A DNA stretch of 37,389 nt from an uncultured Lachnospiraceae bacterium (lineage in GTDB: Bacteria > Bacillota_A > Clostridia > Lachnospirales > Lachnospiraceae): contig CAJTOU010000032.1 of NCBI GenBank assembly GCA_910577835.1, forward strand, positions 1 through 37,389, read 5' to 3'. The notes beneath the pieces were generated by a model, which was not told the DNA's origin, ran no database searches, and worked only from the letters and a program-made list of their open reading frames with translations. Below are positions 14,759 through 21,551 of this stretch, in pieces. The position numbers were made by a program, and so were the translations under genes. Numbering within the stretch: the first letter of the stretch is position 1; every line of letters begins with the position of its first letter.

Positions 14759-16012
14759 ATGCAGGAAATATCACAATCAAAAATATTAAAACCGGAGCTG
14801 TTGATTCCGGCGGGGAGTTTGGAGGTATTAAAGACCGCTGTCATTTTTGGCGCAGATGCGGTTTATATCGGAGGCGAAGCATTTGGGCTGAGAGCAAAGG
14901 CGAAAAATTTTTCCATGGAGGATATAAGGAAAGGGATTGCTTTTGCACATAAGCGAAATGTAAAGGTATATGTTACAGCAAATATTCTGGCACATAACAG
15001 AGATTTGGAGGATGTCAGAGAATATTTTGAGGAACTGAAAAGTACAGGTTTAGATGCTTTGATTATTTCTGACCCTGCTGTATTTTTAATTGCCAGACAG
15101 GTGCTTCCAAATGTGGATATACATATCAGCACGCAGGCAAATAATACAAATTATGGAACCTTTCAGTTCTGGTATGAACTTGGTGCAAAACGGGTAGTTA
15201 CCGCGAGAGAATTATCTTTGGAGGAAATCAGAGAGATTCGGGCAAAAATACCGGAGGAAATGGAGATAGAAACTTTTATCCACGGTGCCATGTGTATCTC
15301 TTATTCCGGCAGATGTCTTCTGAGCAGCTTTATGGCAGGAAGAGATGCAAACAGGGGAGCATGTACGCATCCATGCAGATGGAAATATGCAGTAATGGAG
15401 GAGACAAGACCGGGAGAATATATGCCGGTATATGAGAATGAAAGAGGCACCTATATTTTTAATTCCAAAGATTTGTGTATGATTGAGCATATACCAGAGC
15501 TTATCGAATCAGGCATTGACAGCTTTAAAATTGAAGGAAGAATGAAAACGGCACTCTATGTCGCTGCTGTGGCAAGGACATACCGTACAGCAATAGATGA
15601 TTATCTGAAAGACCCGCGGTATTATCAGTCAAGAATCCCATTTTATCAGTCGGAAATCGCAAAATGTACTTACAGACAATATACTACCGGTTTTTTCTTT
15701 GGAAAACCGGATGAAAATACTCAGATTTATGATAATAATACCTATATCAAAGGGTATACCTATCTTGGAATGATAGAAGAAGAAAAAAATGGAAAATACA
15801 GGATTGAGCAGAAGAATAAGTTCAGTGTAGGTGAAAAAATCGAGGTTATGAAGCCGGATGGAAGAAACATAGAAGCAAGGGTTCTTTTTATAGAGAATGA
15901 AGATGGAACAGCTATGGAGCATGCGCCTCATCCAAAGCAGATTTTATATATTGATTTGGGAATAAAGCTGGAAATATATGATATTTTAAGAAGAAAAGAA
16001 ATATGTGTGTAG
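14759..16012 (+). CDS. trhP: U32 family protein, probable tRNA U34 hydroxylase TrhP
   Basis: A 417-residue U32 peptidase-like protein. It opens with PELLIPAGSLEVLKTAVIFGADAVYIGGEAFGLR, the TIM-barrel start of the family. The four cysteines expected to hold an iron-sulfur cluster are at C179 (HGAMC), C186 (GRC), C202 and C206 (ACTHPC). Members at this locus hydroxylate U34 of tRNA (ho5U) using prephenate, and TrmR then methylates it. Bacillus subtilis has two genes (trhP1, trhP2); here there is one, of the length of the longer E. coli-type and TrhP2-like proteins. A strong hairpin terminator follows. The annotation as a peptidase would be a family name only. Confidence 0.88.
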   Translation: MQEISQSKILKPELLIPAGSLEVLKTAVIFGADAVYIGGEAFGLRAKAKNFSMEDIRKGIAFAHKRNVKVYVTANILAHNRDLEDVREYFEELKSTGLDALIISDPAVFLIARQVLPNVDIHISTQANNTNYGTFQFWYELGAKRVVTARELSLEEIREIRAKIPEEMEIETFIHGAMCISYSGRCLLSSFMAGRDANRGACTHPCRWKYAVMEETRPGEYMPVYENERGTYIFNSKDLCMIEHIPELIESGIDSFKIEGRMKTALYVAAVARTYRTAIDDYLKDPRYYQSRIPFYQSEIAKCTYRQYTTGFFFGKPDENTQIYDNNTYIKGYTYLGMIEEEKNGKYRIEQKNKFSVGEKIEVMKPDGRNIEARVLFIENEDGTAMEHAPHPKQILYIDLGIKLEIYDILRRKEICV

Positions 16013-16040
16013 AAATATATGTATGTAGAAATATATGTAT
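16009..16040 (+). repeat. Perfect 16-bp tandem duplication at the trhP stop
   Basis: GTAGAAATATATGTAT occurs twice in a row. The first copy includes the trhP stop codon; the second supplies part of the left arm of the terminator hairpin at 16029-16087. Confidence 0.8.
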
Positions 16041-16087
16041 ACAATTTTTGCATAACAGATTATGAAGCAAAAATTGTACATATATTT
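16029..16087. terminator. Bidirectional terminator between trhP and sigK
   Basis: Left arm 16029-16051 and right arm 16067-16087 pair almost perfectly, with ACAATTTTTGC opposite GCAAAAATTGT and only a 2-base bulge. The loop is 15 bases. It lies between convergent genes and has A/T tails on both sides. It is unrelated in sequence to the GCTGYYGYA hairpin repeats at the other junctions. Confidence 0.75.
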
Positions 16088-16102
16088 CATATGACAGGAA
16101 AC

Positions 16103-16729
16103 CTAATGCTGATACAGAGCATTTTTTAATTTTTGAAGGCATTTTTTTTCAATTCTGCTGACATAGCTTCTTGATATTCCAAGATTTTTGGCAAGCTCGC
16201 GCTGGGTGAGTTCTTTTTCACCGAGGATGCCATATCTTTTTTTGATTAAATCAAACTCCTCTGGTGTAAGGACTTTATTCATATTATGGTAGAGCCATTT
16301 CAGTTCATTGTTTAAATCAAATTCACTGGCAAAATCATAGGAATCCGCTTCAATCACATCGAGCAGATGAATGGAATTTCCCTCCTTATCGGTGCCAATA
16401 GGCTCATAGATACTGACTTCACGGGATTTTTTTTTCTCACTGCGCAGATGCATAAGGATTTCGTTATCAATGCATTTGCTGGCATAAGTAACAAGACGGT
16501 TGCCTGTCTTGGGGTTAAAGGTATTTACAGCTTTTATTAATCCAATGGTGCCAATCGAAATAAGGTCATCATTCTCCCATTCACCCTGATTATATTTCTT
16601 TGCAATGTGGGCTACAAGTCTGAGATTGTGCTCAACCAGCTTGTTTCGGGCTTCCATATCGCCACTTGCTAAACATTTCAGCAGAAGAGCTTCTTCCTCC
16701 TTGGTAAGTGGTTCTCTGAAAGTTTCCAA
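16103..16729 (-). CDS. sigK: RNA polymerase sporulation sigma factor SigK
   Basis: A 208-residue sigma-70 factor for late mother-cell sporulation genes. Region 2 reads EARNKLVEHNLRLVAHIAKK, then DDLISIGTIGLIKAVNTF and TYASKCIDNEILMHLR, all close to SigK/SigE. Region 4 has the helix-turn-helix ELTQRELAKNLGISRSYVSR. The start codon is TTG, supported by AGGGG 7 bases upstream. The protein begins at METFREPLTKEEE, so it lacks the roughly 20-residue pro-sequence of Bacillus subtilis pro-SigK, as in Clostridioides difficile. The gene is intact, with no skin-like insertion. A SigK-type promoter lies at 16757-16785. Confidence 0.93.
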   Translation of the reverse strand: METFREPLTKEEEALLLKCLASGDMEARNKLVEHNLRLVAHIAKKYNQGEWENDDLISIGTIGLIKAVNTFNPKTGNRLVTYASKCIDNEILMHLRSEKKKSREVSIYEPIGTDKEGNSIHLLDVIEADSYDFASEFDLNNELKWLYHNMNKVLTPEEFDLIKKRYGILGEKELTQRELAKNLGISRSYVSRIEKKCLQKLKNALYQH

Positions 16730-16756
16730 TTGATGCCCCTAAACAGAAGTTTATTA

Positions 16757-16785
16757 TATTCTATGACGAAAGCGGGCAGAAAGTG
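16757..16785 (-). promoter_or_regulatory. SigK-type promoter for sigK (possible autoregulation)
   Basis: On the minus strand CACT (16782-16785), a 16-base spacer and CATAGAATA (16757-16765) match the SigK consensus (AC-centred -35, about 16 bases, CATAnnnTA). The -10 also resembles the SigE form (CATACAAT), and SigE normally starts sigK transcription. It ends about 28 bases upstream of the TTG start. Confidence 0.55.
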
Positions 16786-16856
16786 CCTTTCCTAAAAAAA
16801 TAAAGAAGAAAGGAACAGGCAGAAAAATAAAAAATGACAGAAAGGATATATAAGGT

Positions 16857-17474
16857 ATGACACAAAAAACCATAAAAAATATTGTATTTGATTTGGGTAT
16901 GGTATTGGTGAGTTTTAACTGGAAAGAGTATCTGGACAGTTTGAATTTTCATCAGGATATTAAGGAGAAAATGATAGAAAAGGTGTTTGACAATATGACG
17001 GTGTGGAATGAGCATGACAGAGGGGCGTTGAGTGACGAGGCATTTATAGAATTTGCCTGTAAAGGGGCACCGGAGATAAAATATCCCTTAAGACAGTATA
17101 TGAGTGGAGTCGGGCGTATCTGTAAAGAATATCCATATGCCACAGAGTGGATTTCTTCATTAAAGCAGAGAGGATATCAGGTTTATGTTTTGTCTAATTA
17201 TGGAGCCACTCCTTATAAATATGCACAGCAGCATTTCAGTTTTTTGGATAAGGTTGACGGTGCGGTGATTTCGTCTGAGGTAAAGTTTGTAAAACCGGAG
17301 GTTGAAATTTACAGGTGCCTTTTGGAAAAGTATCATTTAAAAGCTGAAGAAACAGTATTTTTGGATGACAGAGAAGATAATATAGAAACGGCAGAGAAGT
17401 GTGGAATACACGGAATTGTTTTTAAAGGGTATGAGGAAGGAAAAGAGGAGCTGGAGAAATTATTAAATTCATAA
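16857..17474 (+). CDS. HAD-IA family hydrolase
   Basis: A 205-residue HAD phosphatase. Motif I is IVFDLGMVLVSF, with nucleophile Asp13 (the second Asp is replaced by Gly-Met, as in the YihX/epoxide-hydrolase-N-like subgroup). Motif II is VYVLSNYG, motif III is the Lys in KFVKPEVEIY, and motif IV is VFLDDREDNIETAEKCG. The pattern resembles YihX-type alpha-glucose-1-phosphatases, but the substrate is not provable. It lies between sigK (divergent) and mecA. Its ribosome binding site (AAAGG) is about 11 bases upstream of the ATG. It is distinct from the beta-phosphoglucomutase-like HAD protein at the start of the window. Confidence 0.9.
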   Translation: MTQKTIKNIVFDLGMVLVSFNWKEYLDSLNFHQDIKEKMIEKVFDNMTVWNEHDRGALSDEAFIEFACKGAPEIKYPLRQYMSGVGRICKEYPYATEWISSLKQRGYQVYVLSNYGATPYKYAQQHFSFLDKVDGAVISSEVKFVKPEVEIYRCLLEKYHLKAEETVFLDDREDNIETAEKCGIHGIVFKGYEEGKEELEKLLNS

Positions 17475-17479
17475 AAATC

Positions 17480-17508
17480 TTGTATTTTTTCTATTATTCT
17501 GATATACT
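17480..17508 (+). promoter_or_regulatory. SigA-type promoter for mecA
   Basis: TTGTAT (17480-17485), 17-base spacer, TATACT (17503-17508), about 30 bases ahead of the mecA start and just past the HAD gene stop. Confidence 0.7.
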
Positions 17509-17537
17509 CAAACACGACAGATATTGGAGGTGGAAGA

Positions 17538-18218
17538 ATGAGGTTTAGAAAATTAGATGAAAAGACAATCTGCTGCATGTTATCAGAAGAGGATTTGACA
17601 GATAATGACATTACCATCGAGGATTTTATACATAATAGAGATAATGTACAGTATTTTTTGGAGGAAATTATAGAAACTGCAAGAGAAGAGGTAGGCTTTG
17701 AGGCATCGGGGCCAATGCTGTCGATTCAGATTATGGCAATGTATCCGGAGGGTGTTATGATTACATTTTCTGATAATCCAAAGGGTATGACAAATGCAAT
17801 TAAGGCTGGTCTTGCTCAGGTAAAAGGTGAGGTTGATGATGCGGAATGGATTGAAGCCGGAACTTTGGATATGCCTAAAAAGTCATATACACAGAAAAAA
17901 TCTGAAAATGCAGAAAAGCTGATAGCTGTGTTTGAATTTTCCAGTATGGAAGCCATCTTTTCTTTTGTAAAAAATACATCTGTCAGAAGCGGGCTGGACA
18001 GCAGTCTGTATAAAGAAGAAAAGACGGGGAAGTATTATATGGCATTAATTAAAGTGAGAATGTCAGAGGAGCGTTATCGCGCTTTAATTGCAACAGCGAT
18101 GGAATTTGGTGATTTTACCGCTGATACCGGGCTGCAGTATGCGCAGCTTCAGGAGCACTGTCGTTGTATGATAAAGGAAAAAGCAGTTAATGTTTTGAAA
18201 AAGGTGAGTGTAGTATAA
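17538..18218 (+). CDS. mecA: Adaptor protein MecA
   Basis: A 226-residue adaptor that delivers substrates to the ClpC AAA+ unfoldase. The N-terminal substrate-binding domain opens with MRFRKLDEKTICCMLSEEDL, typical of MecA, followed by an acidic, variable linker and the C-terminal ClpC-binding domain (IAVFEFSSMEAIFSFVKN to the end, with LYKEEKTGKYYMAL). Length agrees with MecA of bacilli. A GGAGG site lies 7 bases before the ATG. In Bacillus subtilis MecA controls ComK and Spo0A activity; the targets here are unknown. A 16-bp tandem repeat begins at its stop codon. Confidence 0.92.
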   Translation: MRFRKLDEKTICCMLSEEDLTDNDITIEDFIHNRDNVQYFLEEIIETAREEVGFEASGPMLSIQIMAMYPEGVMITFSDNPKGMTNAIKAGLAQVKGEVDDAEWIEAGTLDMPKKSYTQKKSENAEKLIAVFEFSSMEAIFSFVKNTSVRSGLDSSLYKEEKTGKYYMALIKVRMSEERYRALIATAMEFGDFTADTGLQYAQLQEHCRCMIKEKAVNVLKKVSVV

Positions 18219-18260
18219 TCTGTATTTGATACAATCTGTATTTGATATAACCTGCAAATA
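18213..18260 (+). repeat. 16-bp tandem repeat at the mecA stop
   Basis: Two near-identical 16-base units, GTATAATCTGTATTTG and ATACAATCTGTATTTG, are followed by a more diverged third, ATATAACCTGCAAATA. The first unit includes the mecA stop codon. The array sits in the space before gltX, which is otherwise AT-rich with no obvious terminator. Confidence 0.65.
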
Positions 18261-18333
18261 ATATTATTTATATAATATCATTTGAAAATAATAAAAAGAA
18301 AGTAAGAAAACTTGAAAAAGAAAGAGTAAGGAT

Positions 18334-19794
18334 ATGAATGCAAAAATCAGAACAAGGTATGCGCCCAGTCCTACGGGAAAAATGCATGTGGGGAATTTAA
18401 GAACTGCATTGTATGAATTTCTTATTGCAAAGCATGAGGGCGGAGATTTTATTTTAAGAATCGAGGATACTGACCAGGAGCGTTTCGTGGAGGGTGCTGT
18501 TGATATTATAAACAATACGCTTTCAAAGACGGGACTGGTTCATGACGAGGGACCGGATAAAGACAAAGGCTTTGGGCCTTATGTGCAGAGCGAGCGCATG
18601 GCTTCCGGAATTTATCTGGAATATGCAAAACAGTTGATAGAGAAAGGGGAGGCCTATTACTGCTTCTGTGATAAGGAAAGACTGGATTCTTTAAAACAGG
18701 AAGTATCAGGTAAGGAAATCTCTGTTTATGACAAGCATTGTCTTGGATTAAGAAAGGAGGAGATACAGGCAAATCTGGATGCGGGCAGGCCATATGTAAT
18801 CCGTCAGAATGTTCCAAGAGAGGGAACTACTGTATTTACAGACGAAATTTATGGAAAAATCACAGTGGAAAATGCAGAGCTTGATGATATGATTTTAATA
18901 AAATCAGACGGTTATCCAACTTATAATTTTGCCAATGTCATTGATGACCATTTAATGGAGATTACCCATGTGGTAAGAGGGAATGAGTATATTTCTTCTA
19001 CTCCGAAGTATCAGAGATTATATGATGCGTTTGGATGGGAACCTCCAAAGTATATTCATCTTCCGCTGATTACGGATGAAAATCACAAAAAACTTTCAAA
19101 AAGAAGCGGGGATTCATCTTTTGAGGATTTAATGGAGCATGGATTTATCGCAGAAGCGGTAGTGAATTATATAGCGCTTTTGGGCTGGAGTCCGGAGGAC
19201 AATAGAGAAATTTTCACACTGGATGAATTGATTCAGGTATTTGACTATCATCATATTAGCAAGTCACCGGCAGTTTTTGATATCGTAAAACTGAAATGGA
19301 TGAATGGCGAATATATGAAGGCTATGGAGAATAAAAAATTTTATGAGATGGCGATGCCATATATCAAAGAGGTAATTACAAAGGATTTGGATTTATATAA
19401 AATTCTTGATATGGTAAAAACAAGGATTGAGGTATTTCCTGATATCAGAGAAATGGTGGATTTCTTTGAAACGCTTCCGGAATACGATATCTCCATGTAT
19501 ACACATAAAAAAATGAAAACAAATACAGAAAATTCTCTGGAAGTATTAAAAGAGGTTCTTCCGATTCTGGAAGAAATGACAGATTATTCGGTAGATGCAC
19601 TTCATAACAGAATTATGCAGTATATTTCGGAAAAGGGGATTAAGAATGGACAGGGCCTGTGGCCAATCAGAACAGCAGTGTCGGGTAAACAGATGACTCC
19701 GGCAGGAGCGTTTGAGATTATGGAAGTGATAGGAAAAGAGGAAACACTTGCAAGAATCCGCAAAGGAATAGAATTGCTGGAAAATGCAGGTTAG
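18334..19794 (+). CDS. gltX: Glutamate--tRNA ligase
   Basis: A 486-residue class I aminoacyl-tRNA synthetase that charges tRNA-Glu (and often tRNA-Gln for later amidation in Firmicutes). The HIGH-type motif is HVGN at 18-21 after RYAPSPTGKM. The KMSKS-type motif is KLSKR at 253-257. The glutamate-binding segment DDMILIKSDGYPTYNFANVIDDH is intact. The C-terminal helical anticodon-binding domain is complete. The ribosome binding site (GTAAGGAT) is close to the ATG. A hairpin terminator follows at 19808. No T-box fits in the 115-base upstream space. Confidence 0.96.
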   Translation: MNAKIRTRYAPSPTGKMHVGNLRTALYEFLIAKHEGGDFILRIEDTDQERFVEGAVDIINNTLSKTGLVHDEGPDKDKGFGPYVQSERMASGIYLEYAKQLIEKGEAYYCFCDKERLDSLKQEVSGKEISVYDKHCLGLRKEEIQANLDAGRPYVIRQNVPREGTTVFTDEIYGKITVENAELDDMILIKSDGYPTYNFANVIDDHLMEITHVVRGNEYISSTPKYQRLYDAFGWEPPKYIHLPLITDENHKKLSKRSGDSSFEDLMEHGFIAEAVVNYIALLGWSPEDNREIFTLDELIQVFDYHHISKSPAVFDIVKLKWMNGEYMKAMENKKFYEMAMPYIKEVITKDLDLYKILDMVKTRIEVFPDIREMVDFFETLPEYDISMYTHKKMKTNTENSLEVLKEVLPILEEMTDYSVDALHNRIMQYISEKGIKNGQGLWPIRTAVSGKQMTPAGAFEIMEVIGKEETLARIRKGIELLENAG

Positions 19795-19807
19795 ATAGAT
19801 TGCTTTT

Positions 19808-19834
19808 AAGGTCAGATTTTCAGAGTCTGACCTT
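19808..19834 (+). terminator. Rho-independent-type terminator after gltX
   Basis: AAGGTCAGA and TCTGACCTT form a perfect 9-bp stem with a 9-base loop, 14 bases after the gltX stop. The tail (CTTGATT) is only modestly T-rich. Confidence 0.7.
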
Positions 19835-19905
19835 CTTGATTATAGAATCAAAGCAGTTAGTTTATGAATAAATTCTTGTATTTTATGTAATGAATTCAGA
19901 TTTGG

Positions 19906-19938
19906 ATTGCATAAATTTAGATAAATTGCATATTTACA
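19906..19938 (+). promoter_or_regulatory. Direct repeats upstream of the B6 transport/kinase operon
   Basis: ATTGCATAAATTTA (19906-19919) and ATTGCATATTTACA (19925-19938) are 14-bp direct repeats, identical at 11 positions and 19 bases apart. The second overlaps the -35 box of the promoter at 19933-19960. They may bind a regulator; no MocR/PdxR-type gene is present in the window. Confidence 0.35.
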
Positions 19939-19960
19939 TATTTTCAAATTGTGCTAATAT
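19933..19960 (+). promoter_or_regulatory. SigA-type promoter for the ECF S-component gene
   Basis: TTTACA (19933-19938), 16-base spacer, TAATAT (19955-19960), about 44 bases ahead of the S-component start at 20004. Confidence 0.5.
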
Positions 19961-20003
19961 AGGGATAGCTTATGGAAATATTATAAAAGGAGGACCTTAT
20001 ACT

Positions 20004-20552
20004 ATGAGAGAGGCTGATAAAAAAGACAATATGAAAATAAATAGAGAAGGGGCAAGAATCATAACCCTGACAGGTTTATTTATGGCATTAATCTGTGTGG
20101 CGACTCTGTTTTTTAAAGTGCCTATTCCCCTTGGATATGCACATCTTGGAAATGGATTTATTTTTCTTGCTGCTGTTTTTCTTAAAAATCCATATGCAAT
20201 GACAGCAACAGGTGTTGGTTCCGCGCTTGCAGACCTGTTGGGAGGATATGCAGAATGGATAATACCTACACTTATAATTAAATGTCTGATGGGAGCTTTG
20301 ATTTCACTGATTTCAGCAAATGGAAAGGTGAAATCTGTCCGGACTTTTCTGGCTGTACTTGCCGGCGCAGTAGAAATGGTTGCAGGATATACGGTTGCCG
20401 GCGCATTGCTTTACGGAAGTATTCCGGCCGGTTTTGCTCAGATACCGGGACTTACGGCGGAAGGAATTGTCGGAATGGTATTATTTTATGTAGTTGGAGC
20501 AGTTTGTGAAAAGGCTGGCGTAAAAAAGTATTTTGTACAGCATAACATATAA
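20004..20552 (+). CDS. ECF transporter S component, probably for vitamin B6
   Basis: A 182-residue integral membrane protein with five to six hydrophobic helices (about residues 15-35, 45-65, 72-95, 100-118, 128-150 and 155-172). It fits the ECF S-component fold: an ARIITLTGLFMALICVATL opening and small-residue-rich helices. It would capture a vitamin and work with an EcfT/A/A' module encoded elsewhere. Overlap by one base (TAATG) with the downstream pyridoxal/pyridoxamine kinase gene points to a B6 vitamer as substrate. The start at 20004 is chosen because AGGAGG lies 10 bases upstream; the longer frame from 19890 covers the promoter and is not believed. Confidence 0.85.
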   Translation: MREADKKDNMKINREGARIITLTGLFMALICVATLFFKVPIPLGYAHLGNGFIFLAAVFLKNPYAMTATGVGSALADLLGGYAEWIIPTLIIKCLMGALISLISANGKVKSVRTFLAVLAGAVEMVAGYTVAGALLYGSIPAGFAQIPGLTAEGIVGMVLFYVVGAVCEKAGVKKYFVQHNI

Positions 20553-21397
20553 TGGAGCAGAAAATGAATCATAATAACCAGAAAAAAATAGCAGTTATTA
20601 ATGATATTTCAGGATTTGGAAGATGTTCGGTGGCCGTTTCTCTGCCGGTTATTTCCTATCTTGGGATTCAGTGTTGTCCAATACCTACCTCTGTTTTTTC
20701 CAACCATACGGGATTTCCTCACTATTTTTTTGATGATTACACTGATAAAATGCAGGAGTATATTGATAACTGGAAAAAGCTTGATTTGCATTTTCAGGGA
20801 ATTATGACAGGATTTCTCGGTTCAAAAAGGCAGATTGAAATTGTAAAAAAATTTATTAGAGATTTTAAGGATGAAAATACAAAGGTTCTGGTAGACCCCG
20901 CAATGGGAGAAAATGGAAGAGCATATCCCACATATACAAAAGAGATGTGTCTGGAAATTAAAAAGCTGGTAGAACATGCAGATATTATTACGCCGAATGT
21001 CACCGAGGCATGTATTTTGACAGATACAGAATATAAAGAGAACTTCAGCCGGCAGGAATTATATGATATGGCAAAGAAACTGGTATACAATGGAGCGAGG
21101 CATGTAGTAATATCCGGAGTAAGAATGGGATATTATGTAGGAAATGTAATTGCTTCGCACAGTTTAGAGCCGAAGATTATAAAACATAAAAAGACAGGAG
21201 ATTTCCGTTCCGGAACAGGGGATATTTATGCAGCGATTATTGCCGCCGATATGGTAAATCAGGTGCCGTTTGATGTCTCTGTAAGAAAGGCGGCTGATTT
21301 TGTAAAAAGGGCGCTGACAGAAACAGAGAGAATGGGAATACCGAGTACTGACGGGCTGGCATTTGAGGAAGTATTATATACATTAGAGAGAAAATAA
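20552..21397 (+). CDS. pdxK: Pyridoxal/pyridoxamine kinase
   Basis: A 281-residue ribokinase-superfamily kinase of the Phos_pyr_kin group. It phosphorylates pyridoxal, pyridoxine or pyridoxamine in B6 salvage. The N-terminus KIAVINDISGFGRCSVAVSLPV carries the substrate-site Ser/Gly-Phe-Gly segment. The middle has VLVDPAMGENGRAYPTY and the metal/ATP-linked TPNVTEACILT. The catalytic C-terminal motif is FRSGTGDIYAAIIAADM, with Asp as base in GTGD. It is translationally coupled to the S-component gene through TAATG. The variant family name PdxY/PdxK cannot be settled here. Hairpin repeat C begins 5 bases after the stop. Confidence 0.88.
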   Translation: MEQKMNHNNQKKIAVINDISGFGRCSVAVSLPVISYLGIQCCPIPTSVFSNHTGFPHYFFDDYTDKMQEYIDNWKKLDLHFQGIMTGFLGSKRQIEIVKKFIRDFKDENTKVLVDPAMGENGRAYPTYTKEMCLEIKKLVEHADIITPNVTEACILTDTEYKENFSRQELYDMAKKLVYNGARHVVISGVRMGYYVGNVIASHSLEPKIIKHKKTGDFRSGTGDIYAAIIAADMVNQVPFDVSVRKAADFVKRALTETERMGIPSTDGLAFEEVLYTLERK

Positions 21398-21402
21398 AAG
21401 AC

Positions 21403-21502
21403 AGGGGCTGCCGCATTAAGCAGAATACAGTGCAAAATACAGTATATATTAAAGTAAAAATCACTATATCCTGTACTGTGTTTTCTTAGTACGACAGCCC
21501 CT
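21403..21502. repeat. Hairpin repeat C (CTGCCGCA class), convergent junction
   Basis: Outer arms AGGGGCTGCCGCATTAAG (21403-21420) and CTTAGTACGACAGCCCCT (21485-21502) pair at most positions. Inside, ATACAGT and ACTGT segments extend the imperfect stem. It separates pdxK from the convergent ABC-F gene and begins 5 bases after the pdxK stop. Both outward flanks are T-rich in the reading direction, so it can terminate either transcript. Same arm class as the element at 8416-8513. Confidence 0.75.
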
Positions 21503-21551
21503 TCTTTGTTATGTTATTCTTCTGTTTGACAAAATATTAATTTTTAAATTA

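Noticed and set aside
18219..18333. T-box or other leader regulator before gltX
   Set aside because: The space is only 115 bases, AT-rich, with no T-box sequence or terminator hairpin.
19890..20003. Longer N-terminus for the ECF S-component
   Set aside because: It would translate through the promoter; AGGAGG sits just before the ATG at 20004, where the family-like sequence begins.
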